DNA of 48,284 nt from Psychrobacter sp. (GTDB taxonomy: Bacteria > Pseudomonadota > Gammaproteobacteria > Pseudomonadales > Moraxellaceae), in NCBI GenBank assembly GCA_029267175.1, contig JARIDJ010000088.1, positions 1 through 48,284 on the forward strand. Reading direction: 5' to 3'. This document shows, in pieces, positions 1-8,349 of this stretch. Numbering within the stretch: position 1 is the stretch's first letter; every line of letters begins with the position of its first letter. The position numbers and the translations under genes were made by a program. The notes under the pieces are model-generated. The model ran no database searches and was not told the origin of the DNA. It saw nothing but the letters and a program-made list of their open reading frames with translations.

Positions 1-1437
1 AGCACGAGTAATCTTAATGTTCTTACCATCAACAAACTTAACGGTATCACTAGATTTGACCGCTGTTGCGGTATCATTATTGGCTTGAAGCTTAAAGGTT
101 TGGTTTGATAAAGTATTAAGCTGACTGCCATTAACCGCGTCTGTTGAGCCTTCTGCTATGCTGCCTGCAGCTACGTTGCGAAGCTTAGTCGCTGTGGTGG
201 TGCTGCCATTAGCATTACGGATACTGGTGATGATGTCTGCAGACGCAACCGCTGTACCTGTACCAGCAGCATTGTCAAAGAATTCAGTGCCTACTTTATA
301 AACTTGTGTACCGTCCGCTTTGGTATAGACCACCGGCGCGGTGTTGGTTGCGCCTCGAATATTATCAACCAGCTTATTCGTTACAGAAAAAATCTGGCTA
401 CCATTAATTGCATCGGTAGACGTGGCTGACAGCTCACCTGGTGCCATGTTTTTGATCTGCCGCTCATTACCTATTAGACCCACAGAAACCTGACGTCCTT
501 CATTGTTTGCATTACCTGCAAAACCCTTGAAGCCTGCAAAGCCTGAGAACTCAATGCCATTTATCGTCTGCTTTTCTACCCTCGTTGCGCTACCATCCGT
601 CTGACTCCCTGCACCAAGCGCGACTGAGCCCTCTTTAGTCGCACTGGCTGACACCCCAAACGCGGATGATGCAATACCACTAGCCTTGGTCTGCGTACCA
701 AATGCGGTAGATAAAGCACCAGAGGATACAGACTGTACACCAATAGCGACTGAAGCCGCTCCACTAGCTGAAGTATTTGGGTAACGGTTATTAGTATCAA
801 CTAAGTCTCTACCTGAGTATCTTTTAAAAATAGCATTAACTTCACCTGTATTAGAGTTAGTCTCTTGGTTATTCCTATCAAGAACAGGTGCTATAACTGT
901 TCCATCTTTATTTGTTCTTGATGCTGAGTTTAAATCGTCACCGCCTATAGCAATAGAAGAGTTACCGCTAGCACGTACATTAGCACCTATACCTACTGAT
1001 TGATCTCCTCTGGTTTGTGCATCGTAACCTATAGCGATACTTTGACCACCTTGCGTTTGGCCTGAACTTGCTTGAGTAGTTGCTGTACCACCTATCGCAA
1101 TAGCATTAGACCCAGAAGAATTACTTCCGCAACCTACTGCAATATCCCCAGTAGAATTATTTGCGCCGTTTGCTGTTGAACCACAATTAACAGTATCGAT
1201 TGAGTTAGTACCAAGACTAGCTGCCACTGCCTGCACGCTAAACCCAGCAGCAGTCAACCCTATACATAACGCGCTAAGACGTAATAATTTTGCCCCTCCT
1301 GTGCTGACAGTAGTAGCAGAGCTAGAACCAGAAGTTACCGCGTTGCTAGATGCTTTACCACGACTTTTAGCATATTCTGCCACTGCCATAAAGCAGCCTA
1401 ATGAGCGATTCCAAATGACTTTATAGTTACGATTCAC
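1..1437 (-). CDS. Trimeric autotransporter adhesin (YadA/Hia-like), N-terminal part, truncated by window edge
   Basis: 479 codons are open from a GTG at 1437 to the edge; the C-terminal stalk and membrane anchor lie outside. The start is set by AAGGA about 8 nt upstream and by an N-terminus (MNRNYKVIWNRSLGCFMAV) typical of the extended signal peptide region of type V secretion proteins. A hydrophobic core follows, with likely cleavage near residue 73 (VQAVAA). Residues about 90-270 hold YadA-type head repeats of the forms AIAIG, SVGIG, SVAIG, STAFG and SVALG. Two neck/HIM-like motifs follow (KNMAPGELSATSTDAINGSQ, and RNVAAGSIAEGSTDAVNGSQ). The family forms outer-membrane homotrimers for adhesion, autoagglutination or biofilm. 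The call is confident; the ligand cannot be predicted. Confidence 0.93.
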   Translation of the reverse strand, partial: MNRNYKVIWNRSLGCFMAVAEYAKSRGKASSNAVTSGSSSATTVSTGGAKLLRLSALCIGLTAAGFSVQAVAASLGTNSIDTVNCGSTANGANNSTGDIAVGCGSNSSGSNAIAIGGTATTQASSGQTQGGQSIAIGYDAQTRGDQSVGIGANVRASGNSSIAIGGDDLNSASRTNKDGTVIAPVLDRNNQETNSNTGEVNAIFKRYSGRDLVDTNNRYPNTSASGAASVAIGVQSVSSGALSTAFGTQTKASGIASSAFGVSASATKEGSVALGAGSQTDGSATRVEKQTINGIEFSGFAGFKGFAGNANNEGRQVSVGLIGNERQIKNMAPGELSATSTDAINGSQIFSVTNKLVDNIRGATNTAPVVYTKADGTQVYKVGTEFFDNAAGTGTAVASADIITSIRNANGSTTTATKLRNVAAGSIAEGSTDAVNGSQLNTLSNQTFKLQANNDTATAVKSSDTVKFVDGKNIKITRA

Positions 1438-2095
1438 AGTGTATTCCTTAAATATTAGATGTTTTGCTATGTGCGAGTAAGACCAGAGGAAATAGTCTTA
1501 AAAGTCAGCATCTAGGAGGTTTGAGATTTTGTAAGAGAGATAACAATTAAATAATTTACTTTATTCAAAATTAAATTTGTTATGTGACAATGAGACATTA
1601 AGAAATACTTAAATGAATCTGCTTTAATCTGTTTATCCGAGTCTAAGCATTATCAAAATTTTGTATAAATCAATTCTCTGTCAAGAGGCAGGGGAATAAA
1701 TTAATATATTTCAACTATTTACTAACATAGTAATATTGAGCTAATCAAAACTTTAAGAGAAAGTAATACTAATTTTTATCCGAATAATACTAGAAAAAAA
1801 ATATTTCAACAATACCATTCATCGCATTATAACTACCTTCTATCTAAAATATTATATAAATGTAACTGTAGTTACCAAACGGACTTGTAATTATTTTATA
1901 TATATGCCGAATAATGAATAAAGCAATATTTAAGACATTTAATTTTGGAGCAGAATAATAAAAGCCACGACTATAAAATGTTTATTTAGCTCAATGAAAA
2001 ACCTTTTAGAATATGAAGAGTGACGTATAATAATAGCGGTTACACTAAAAATGGACTAAGGATAAGTACCATTCACTCACTATAGGGATATGCAT
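1438..2095. other. AT-rich non-coding region between adhesin and acyl-CoA ligase
   Basis: About 650 bp, strongly AT-rich, with no convincing ORF. It must hold the adhesin promoter and 5' leader (minus strand) and the ligase promoter (plus strand). I saw no repeat or structured RNA I could name. AT-rich leaders before surface adhesins are typical targets of H-NS silencing, and an H-NS-family gene lies at 40124-40447; that link is inference. Confidence 0.6.
2003..2031 (+). promoter_or_regulatory. Candidate sigma-70 promoter of the acyl-CoA ligase gene
   Basis: A perfect TATAAT at 2026-2031 lies about 65 bp upstream of the chosen start. The best -35 match, 17 bp upstream (CTTTTA), is weak. Only the -10 box is good evidence. 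Confidence 0.35.
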
Positions 2096-3724
2096 ATGTT
2101 AGGTAAAATGATGTATCAACCGCTGCTGATTAGCAGCCTCATTGAGCACGCTGCTAGATATCATGGCGATACCGCCGTCTACTCCAAAGAAGTCGATGGC
2201 ACCATGACCCAAAGCGATTGGGCGACCATCTCAGATAACTCAAAACGTCTGGCCAATGCCCTGCAAAAGCTAGGGCTTAAACCCTCAGAACGTATCGCCA
2301 CTCTTGCTTGGAACAACCGTCGCCACTTAGAAGCTTGGTATGCCATCTCCGGCAGCGGTCTGATTTGCCATACCATCAATCCGCGCCTTTTCCCTGAACA
2401 GCTCGCCTACATCATCAACGATGCTGAGGATCAAGTGCTGTTTTTTGATGAGACTTTTTTGCCCCTTATTATTGCTATCAAAGATCATATTAAAGGTATC
2501 AAGCACTTTATCTTGTTAGGCGATCGCAGCGAAAAAGTATTAGAGCAGCTGCCGAACGCGCTATTTTTTGATGAGTTAATCGCCGAGCAAGCGCCAAAAT
2601 TTGATTGGCCAAAGCTTGATGAAACCACCGCTAGCTCATTATGTTATACCTCAGGCACCACCGGTAATCCAAAAGGTATTCTCTACTCGCATCGCTCCTC
2701 AGTGCTACACGCTATCGCGCTGTGTATGCCCGATGTCTCCTCCTTATCAGCGCAAGATGTGCTATTGCCCGTGGTGCCGATGTTCCATGTCAATGCTTGG
2801 GGCACGCCATACGCCGCGGCGATAGTGGGCTGCTCGTTGATACTGCCAGGCCCCAATCTTGATGGCGATAGCCTGGTGTCAGTGATTGATGATTATAAGG
2901 TAACCATTGCGCTAGGCGTGCCGACTATTTGGCAAGGATTATTAGCCGCCGCCAAAAAGCGCGGCAGCAAAATTGAGAGTATGACCCGTACTATCGTTGG
3001 CGGCGCTGCTTGCCCGCCATCGGTGATCAAGACCTTTAGAGAGGATTTTAATTGCGACGCTATCCACGGCTGGGGTATGACCGAGACCAGTCCTTTGGGG
3101 ACGATGAATCAAATCAAAGCGAAGCACAAGTCATTAAGTCGCGAGGAGATCAACGAGTTACGTAAGTCGCAAGGTCGTCCGCCCTATGGGGTTGAGCTGC
3201 GACTAATGGACACCGAAAATCCAGACCAGCCGGTAGCAGAGGATGGCGAGTCACAAGGACGCTTGCAAATTCGCGGACACTGGGTCATCGATGATTATTT
3301 TACCCATAGACCAGACGCTATCACCGAAGATGGCTGGTTTGACACCGGCGATATCGCCACTATCGACGCGGATGGCTATATGAATATTCGCGATCGCTCT
3401 AAGGACTTGATCAAGTCGGGCGGCGAGTGGATATCCTCGGTTGAGCTTGAGAACATAGCAGCCGGTCATCCTGAGGTAAAAATGGCGGCGGCTATTGCGG
3501 CTAAGCATCAGCAGTGGGGCGAGCGTCCAGTATTGATCGTCGTCAAACAAGAGGACTCAGAAGTAGATGAGGCGCAGATTTTGGCGTTTTATCAAGATAA
3601 AGTTGCTAGCTGGCAAATCCCTGATAAAGTGGTCTTTGTTGATAATATTGTCTTAAATGGCGCAGGCAAAATGATGAAAAACAACTTACGTGATGAGCAT
3701 GGTGATGTGCTGCTTAATTCATAA
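2096..3724 (+). CDS. AMP-forming acyl-CoA ligase (fatty-acyl / 3-methylthiopropionyl-CoA ligase-like)
   Basis: An ANL-superfamily enzyme that activates a carboxylic acid with ATP to an acyl-adenylate and then to an acyl-CoA. The P-loop-like motif YTSGTTGNPKG sits near residue 184. Later motifs are GWGMTETSP, the GWFDTGDIATID hinge region and, near the C-terminus, NGAGKMMKNNLR with the catalytic Lys. About 542 residues is normal for the family. The start at 2096 is preferred over the ATG at 2090 because AGGGA at 2084-2088 is 7 nt from 2096 but only 1 nt from 2090. The N-terminus (MLGKMMYQPLLISSLIEHAA) resembles the DmdB / medium-chain ligase group. The substrate is uncertain: a medium-chain fatty acid or methylthiopropionate are the leading options. 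It is monocistronic, with its own terminator downstream. Confidence 0.88.
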   Translation: MLGKMMYQPLLISSLIEHAARYHGDTAVYSKEVDGTMTQSDWATISDNSKRLANALQKLGLKPSERIATLAWNNRRHLEAWYAISGSGLICHTINPRLFPEQLAYIINDAEDQVLFFDETFLPLIIAIKDHIKGIKHFILLGDRSEKVLEQLPNALFFDELIAEQAPKFDWPKLDETTASSLCYTSGTTGNPKGILYSHRSSVLHAIALCMPDVSSLSAQDVLLPVVPMFHVNAWGTPYAAAIVGCSLILPGPNLDGDSLVSVIDDYKVTIALGVPTIWQGLLAAAKKRGSKIESMTRTIVGGAACPPSVIKTFREDFNCDAIHGWGMTETSPLGTMNQIKAKHKSLSREEINELRKSQGRPPYGVELRLMDTENPDQPVAEDGESQGRLQIRGHWVIDDYFTHRPDAITEDGWFDTGDIATIDADGYMNIRDRSKDLIKSGGEWISSVELENIAAGHPEVKMAAAIAAKHQQWGERPVLIVVKQEDSEVDEAQILAFYQDKVASWQIPDKVVFVDNIVLNGAGKMMKNNLRDEHGDVLLNS

Positions 3725-3770
3725 TAGCTTAATTAAAACGCATTAAATAAATTATAATTATGTATCAAAG

Positions 3771-3797
3771 AAAAGCCTGCCTAGTGGCAGGTTTTTT
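3771..3797 (+). terminator. Rho-independent terminator after acyl-CoA ligase
   Basis: Stem CCTGCC (3776-3781) / GGCAGG (3786-3791) with loop TAGT, followed by six T. Confidence 0.85.
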
Positions 3798-4154
3798 GGT
3801 TCGTTTTTACACAATTAAACACGCTTATAATAAAAAGTAGCAAAACTACTAAAGCTAGTACCATGCCAATGAGAGTAATAGCTTAAACTACTCATCTAAT
3901 AAATAATTCATTCGTTATTAGCTTTTTAGGCTTGGCTTAAAGTAATTAGCCTAATTACAGGTTTGCATAACCTTACTTTTATAACCGCTCCCTATTTTTA
4001 TTAGTTTTATACCTCTTCACTCTTATCTTTACTATTAAGTAGGTAGGCCTTAGCAGGCTTGCCTAGTTGTTTTTTAGTCTTATAACTGACTATATAAAAT
4101 CTTTAACCCTAGTGTATCTCCATATCGACACTTTCTTATGAAGGATAGTTATCT
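3798..4154. other. Non-coding gap before the DUF305 lipoprotein gene
   Basis: About 350 bp, AT-rich. No ORF, repeat or structured RNA recognised. It presumably contains the promoter of the following gene. Confidence 0.5.
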
Positions 4155-4922
4155 ATGAAAACTCTCAAGCGCGCGCCAGCTATACTCGCTGCTAGTGTTA
4201 TTACCGCTATGGCTTTGAGTGCTTGCCAACCTGCTAACGAACAAGCGGCTTCTGAGAATACAGTAGAGCCGACGACAGCGGCTAACACCACGGTAGATCC
4301 TCATGCTGGTCATGATAGGGGTGACACCGCTATGGCTATGAATGATGACAGCGCTCATCATGGCTCGGCATCGCCTATGCTACAAGAATATACCGACTCT
4401 ATGACTCAGATGCATAACGAGATGATGATGGGAATGGCTTATAACGATCCGGATTCTGCTTTTGCTCAAGGGATGTTAGGTCATCATATCGGTGCGGTCG
4501 ATATGGCAAAGATTGAGTTAAAGTACGGTACCGATCCAGAGATGAGAGCTTTGGCCCAAGAGATTATTGACGCTCAGCAGCCAGAGATTGAGCAGATGCA
4601 AAAGTGGTTAGAGAGCCATCCTGACATATCGGCTCCTATTGCTGAGACTGGCGCTATGCAGCAAGCATACGCGCAAGGTATGAATGCTATGCATGATGAG
4701 ATGATGCTAGGTATCGCTGATCCTGTGGCGGATATGGCCTTCGCTCGCGGTATGTTGCCGCATCATAAGGGCGCGGTCGATATGGCGCAGGTGCAGCTAC
4801 AGTACGGCAAAGATCCCGAGATGCGTCAGCTAGCGCAGCAGATTATCGATGCTCAGCAGCCAGAGATTGAGCAGATGCAAAATTGGATTAAGTCCAATGG
4901 CGGACCAGTGCCGGGCGCTTAA
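4155..4922 (+). CDS. Lipoprotein with two DUF305 (ferritin-like/CopM-type) domains
   Basis: 255 residues with a lipoprotein signal peptide: n-region KTLKR, hydrophobic core and lipobox ALSAC with Cys24. A low-complexity Asn/Thr/His linker follows, including DPHAGHD. Two DUF305 domains lie at about residues 78-155 and 170-250. Each has an MxxMHxEMM segment, an F-A-x-GML-x-HH-x-GAVDMA motif and the C-terminal YGxDPEMRxLAQxIIDAQQ. DUF305 proteins such as cyanobacterial CopM are periplasmic and bind copper through Met and His. A role in copper or other soft-metal handling in the envelope is therefore likely but inferred. The two halves share a 32-nt identical DNA stretch (4572-4603 and 4851-4882), so the duplication is recent or maintained by gene conversion. 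Confidence 0.88.
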   Translation: MKTLKRAPAILAASVITAMALSACQPANEQAASENTVEPTTAANTTVDPHAGHDRGDTAMAMNDDSAHHGSASPMLQEYTDSMTQMHNEMMMGMAYNDPDSAFAQGMLGHHIGAVDMAKIELKYGTDPEMRALAQEIIDAQQPEIEQMQKWLESHPDISAPIAETGAMQQAYAQGMNAMHDEMMLGIADPVADMAFARGMLPHHKGAVDMAQVQLQYGKDPEMRQLAQQIIDAQQPEIEQMQNWIKSNGGPVPGA

Positions 4923-5065
4923 TAGTCTTTGCTTAATAAATTTTAAAGTGAGTCAACTTTATTATAGTTGGTAAGGGTTTTTTATGGCTCCTAATTTTGA
5001 AATAAAGTTTAAGTCAATAAAATATACCTTATTACTTATACTAACTAGCGGTTAGTCCTATTTTA

Positions 5066-5992
5066 TTACAGCAAATAATAATCCTGCACATACTCCACGC
5101 ACCAATCATGAAAGGTTTGGACGGCAGGCGAGATAGTCTTATTCGCTAATTTAAAAATACCAATCTGCCGAGTCAAGGACGGCTCTAGCAGCTCAAGCCA
5201 AACCAGCTCAGGCTCGTTAGTCGGAAAGGCCAGCTTAGGCAGCGTGGTAATGCCAAGGTCATGACGTAACAAAGAGAACAAAGAGGTGATATTTTCAACC
5301 GTATAACGCGCCTGCCGATTGAGCGCTTCAGCAGGTGTGTTCTCAAGCAAGCGGCAAGTGCCATTATAAATAAACGGCTGCTCTAGCAATTGCTGCCATC
5401 TCAGTCCTTTTGCTGATTTATTTTTCGACGATTTAGCTGATTTATACAGCTCATGTAGCGCACTATCTTGCAAACAAACCACCCCTATCGGATCCGCTAT
5501 CAGCGGCGTAAAATCGATGTCCGCTTGATTGATGGTATTGCAATTACCTAGCGCCAGATCCACCTCGCCTGCCAATAGCCGATTGGTCACCCCAGTTGAG
5601 TTATCATCTATTAATACAATCTCGATGTCGGGATATTGTTTGGAGTATTCAAATAACACGCTAGGTAATAACTTGGTCACCAATGACGGTACACTAGCGA
5701 TTCTTATTTTACCTTTATCACCTGTCGCTAGTGACTTTAGATCCTCTGCTAATGCTTGATAAACCGCCATAAATTGCTCAATTTTGGGCAAGCAAGCTTC
5801 ACCAAAAGCGCTCAAAGTGGCTTTATTCCCACTCTCAAATAACGGCTGACCGAGCGACTTTTCCAGCTCTTTAATCGAAGCTGACAATGCCGCTTGCGTG
5901 CGATGGGCGCGCTCTGCGGCAGCGCGAAAGCCGCCTTCCTCAACAATTAATAAAAAATGGCGTAGCTGCTGTATTTTCATATCCTTGCTCAT
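5066..5992 (-). CDS. LysR-type transcriptional regulator
   Basis: 308 residues. An N-terminal winged HTH (about residues 5-65, with FRAAAERAHRTQAALSASIK and PLFESG) is followed by a LysR substrate-binding domain (about 95-300, with IRIASVPSLVTKLLP, TNRLLAGEVDLALG and GITTLPKLAF). LysR proteins usually activate an adjacent divergent operon in response to a pathway metabolite. This gene is divergent from ridA and its operon with 214 bp between them, so it is the likely regulator of 6207-13882. A large inverted repeat lies between the two starts. No unusual features beyond a short Lys/Ser-rich insert near residue 190. Confidence 0.9.
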   Translation of the reverse strand: MSKDMKIQQLRHFLLIVEEGGFRAAAERAHRTQAALSASIKELEKSLGQPLFESGNKATLSAFGEACLPKIEQFMAVYQALAEDLKSLATGDKGKIRIASVPSLVTKLLPSVLFEYSKQYPDIEIVLIDDNSTGVTNRLLAGEVDLALGNCNTINQADIDFTPLIADPIGVVCLQDSALHELYKSAKSSKNKSAKGLRWQQLLEQPFIYNGTCRLLENTPAEALNRQARYTVENITSLFSLLRHDLGITTLPKLAFPTNEPELVWLELLEPSLTRQIGIFKLANKTISPAVQTFHDWCVEYVQDYYLL

Positions 5993-6011
5993 TTAAGACA
6001 GGCTTAGAGTC

Positions 6012-6074
6012 AATCTAACTTAATTGATAAATTAAATCTATCATTATTAATATTTAACTCGTTAGATTTATCAA
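6012..6074. promoter_or_regulatory. Inverted-repeat element, candidate LysR operator
   Basis: Between the divergent lysR and ridA genes. AATCTAAC (6012-6019) is matched inversely by GTTAGATT (6061-6068), and TTGATAAAT (6024-6032) by ATTTATCAA (6066-6074). Such paired AT-rich dyads are what a LysR tetramer would contact. Direct evidence is only the symmetry and the location. Confidence 0.5.
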
Positions 6075-6206
6075 GGTTAAACGAGTAGCATCAATGCTAA
6101 CCACAAATACGTTTAAGTTTTTGTAAAAACTCGATAACCAAGACACTGTATAAAAGCAAGCCAATAAACTAGTTATTAAACCAAGATATCAAAAGGAAAT
6201 ACTCAT

Positions 6207-6593
6207 ATGTCTACCCACTCAAAACAAGCCGTCAAAACCTCGCTTTATGCCTCAAAAGCGCCTCTTGAGTGGGCGGTCACTAACAATGGTACGCTTTATA
6301 CCGCGCAGATTCCTATCGACGATAAAGGGGAAGTCGTTAGCGGCGGCATTGAAGCGCAAACTCGGCAAACGCTTGAAAACCTTAAACATACGTTAGAGTG
6401 TGCTGGCACTGATATGAATTCGGTATTACAAGTGCTGATCTATGTCACCGATCGCGTGTATCTAAAAACGGTCAATCAAGTTTATGCTGAGTACTTTGCC
6501 GCCCCTTACCCTAACCGCGCCGCGCTGGTGATAGCGGGTCTTGCGCGCGAAGAGATGCTCGTTGAATTGGTGGTTTATGCGGCAGTCCCTTAA
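6207..6593 (+). CDS. RidA/YjgF-family enamine/imine deaminase-like protein
   Basis: 128 residues, the standard length. Contains NRAALVIAGLAREEMLVELVVYA, with Arg104 and Glu120 in the positions of the catalytic Arg105 and Glu120 of canonical RidA. RidA proteins hydrolyse reactive enamine/imine intermediates to keto acids plus ammonia; pathway-specific members (RutC-like) act inside catabolic operons. It is the first gene of the plus-strand operon facing the LysR gene, so a pathway-specific role is more likely than the housekeeping one. AAGGAAA lies about 9 nt before the ATG. The exact substrate is unknown. Confidence 0.9.
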   Translation: MSTHSKQAVKTSLYASKAPLEWAVTNNGTLYTAQIPIDDKGEVVSGGIEAQTRQTLENLKHTLECAGTDMNSVLQVLIYVTDRVYLKTVNQVYAEYFAAPYPNRAALVIAGLAREEMLVELVVYAAVP

Positions 6594-6688
6594 GTTCTAA
6601 ATGAATCATCTTACATAACACCCTATTTAAACAAATATGAAAATTGGTAGCCTGTTAAATTTTTGATAATCAAGTTAAGGAATATCCT

Positions 6689-8164
6689 ATGTCAGCCACA
6701 ATCGCACAAACCACTCTCAAACAAGATCCAAGCAAGTCCCTTTATATCAACGGCGAATGGCAAAGTGGCAGCGATACTATTGCCAACATTAACCCATCAG
6801 ACACTAGCGAAAATATTGGTGACTTTGCGCAAGCTAGCAGCGAGCAAGTCAAAGATGCTATCGCTGCCGCCCGTGCCGCGCAGCCAAAGTGGGAGGCGAC
6901 GCCACTTGAGAAAAAACAAACTATCCTGCAAGCGATCGGCGATGAGATGATCGCCCGTTGTGATGAGCTTGGCACCCTACTATCTCTAGAAGAAGGCAAG
7001 CCTTTTGCCGAGGGTCGCGGTGAGATTTATCGCGCCGGACAGTTCTTTCATTATTATGCCGCCGAAGTGCTGCGCCAAATCGGTGATACCGCCGATTCGG
7101 TACGCCCCGGCGTCAAGATTGAGGTCACCCGTGAAGCGGTGGGCGTGGTCGCTATTATCTCGCCTTGGAACTTCCCAACTGCCACCGCCGTTTGGAAGAT
7201 CGCTCCCGCGCTAGCCTTTGGTAATAGTGTCATTTGGAAACCAGCCAACTTAACTCCTGCCAGCGCGGTGGCTATGGCGGAGATTATCCACCGCCAAGGT
7301 CTGCCAGAGGGCACTTTTAACTTGCTATTAGGTGGCGGCTCCTCAGTCGGTGACGCGCTCATTAACTCAACTGATATCGATGCCGTCAGCTTTACTGGAT
7401 CCGTCCCCACAGGTCGAAAAGTTGCTGCCGCTACCGCGCCGAACTTTGTGCGTTGTCAGCTAGAGATGGGCAGTAAAAACGCTCTCGTTATCGCAGATGA
7501 TGCCGATCTACAAGTTGCTATCGATGCCGCGGTGGCTGGCGCGTTCGGCGGCTCTGGACAGAAATGTACTGCCTCCTCGCGCTTGATTGTGATGGACGGT
7601 ATTCATGATGCTTTCATTGATGGCGTTGTAGCCAAAATGAAAACCCTAAAGGTCGGTCATGCGCTCGATGACGGTATCTTTATGGGGCCAGTCGTCGATG
7701 ACAAGCAATTAGCCTCCAACATGGATTGGATTGAGAAAGCCAAACAAGCGGGCGCACATTTAGCCTTTGGGGGTGAGCGTTTAGAGAGGAAACACGATGG
7801 CTATTATATGGCCCCAACGCTGTTCACTGAGACCGATAATAGCTGGGATATCAACCAAGAAGAAGTGTTTGCGCCGCTCGCTTGCGTCATGCGCGCCAAG
7901 GATTTAGAAGAAGCGATTGCTATGACTAATGACACCCGTTTTGGCTTGACCGGCGGCATCATCACCCAAAGCCTGCGTAATAGCGCGATGTTTAAAGAGC
8001 AAGTACAAGCCGGCTGCGTCATGGTCAACCTTGCGACGGCAGGTACCGATTATCATGTGCCGTTTGGCGGTCGTAAACAGTCCAGCTTTGGCCCACGTGA
8101 GCAAGGCCAATATGCCAAAGAGTTTTATACCATTGTCAAGACCGCTTATCAAAAGGCGTATTAA
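6689..8164 (+). CDS. Aldehyde dehydrogenase, 2-oxoglutarate-semialdehyde dehydrogenase-like
   Basis: 491 residues, full length, start supported by AAGGAA upstream. Conserved ALDH residues are visible: Asn161 (SPWNFP), Lys184 (WKPANL), general base Glu259 (LEMGSKN) and nucleophile Cys293 (GQKCTASSRLIV). The combination of EVTREAVGVVAIISPWNFP, the LEMGSKN box and GQKCTASSRLIV resembles the KGSADH / succinate-semialdehyde subgroup, which oxidises C4-C5 semialdehydes with NAD(P)+. It follows ridA by 95 bp. In context it would perform the last step to a central-metabolism acid such as 2-oxoglutarate. Family membership is certain; substrate is inferred. Confidence 0.9.
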   Translation: MSATIAQTTLKQDPSKSLYINGEWQSGSDTIANINPSDTSENIGDFAQASSEQVKDAIAAARAAQPKWEATPLEKKQTILQAIGDEMIARCDELGTLLSLEEGKPFAEGRGEIYRAGQFFHYYAAEVLRQIGDTADSVRPGVKIEVTREAVGVVAIISPWNFPTATAVWKIAPALAFGNSVIWKPANLTPASAVAMAEIIHRQGLPEGTFNLLLGGGSSVGDALINSTDIDAVSFTGSVPTGRKVAAATAPNFVRCQLEMGSKNALVIADDADLQVAIDAAVAGAFGGSGQKCTASSRLIVMDGIHDAFIDGVVAKMKTLKVGHALDDGIFMGPVVDDKQLASNMDWIEKAKQAGAHLAFGGERLERKHDGYYMAPTLFTETDNSWDINQEEVFAPLACVMRAKDLEEAIAMTNDTRFGLTGGIITQSLRNSAMFKEQVQAGCVMVNLATAGTDYHVPFGGRKQSSFGPREQGQYAKEFYTIVKTAYQKAY

Positions 8165-8192
8165 TAGGATAAAGGATAATCGGCGTATTTTG

Positions 8193-8309
8193 CGTAGGGT
8201 GGGTTAGTTTTTCAAACTCTCGCAGAGAGTGCCGATAAAACGTAACCCACCACTTTAGATATAAATTGTTAAATATCGGTGGGTTACGCTGCCGCTAACC
8301 CACCCTACG
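8193..8309. repeat. Nested palindromic intergenic element (MITE/REP-like), 117 bp
   Basis: Outer arms CGTAGGGTGGGTTAG (8193-8207) and CTAACCCACCCTACG (8295-8309) are perfect inverted repeats. Inner arms CGTAACCCACC (8241-8251) and GGTGGGTTACG (8278-8288) are also inverted and related in sequence to the outer arms. A small internal hairpin ACTCTC/GAGAGT lies near 8216-8230. No ORF inside. GTAGGGTGGGTTA-type palindromes recur in many proteobacterial genomes as non-autonomous repeats. It sits in the 185-bp gap between the aldehyde dehydrogenase and M19-like genes and could form a strong RNA structure. Confidence 0.8.
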
Positions 8310-8349
8310 ACTTTTCCAAGTTTAAAAATTAGCACAAAAGGACACGGAT

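Noticed and set aside
1660..1720. TTGACA-like -35 box upstream of the adhesin on the minus strand
   Set aside because: No acceptable -10 box at 16-18 bp spacing, so a promoter call is not supported.
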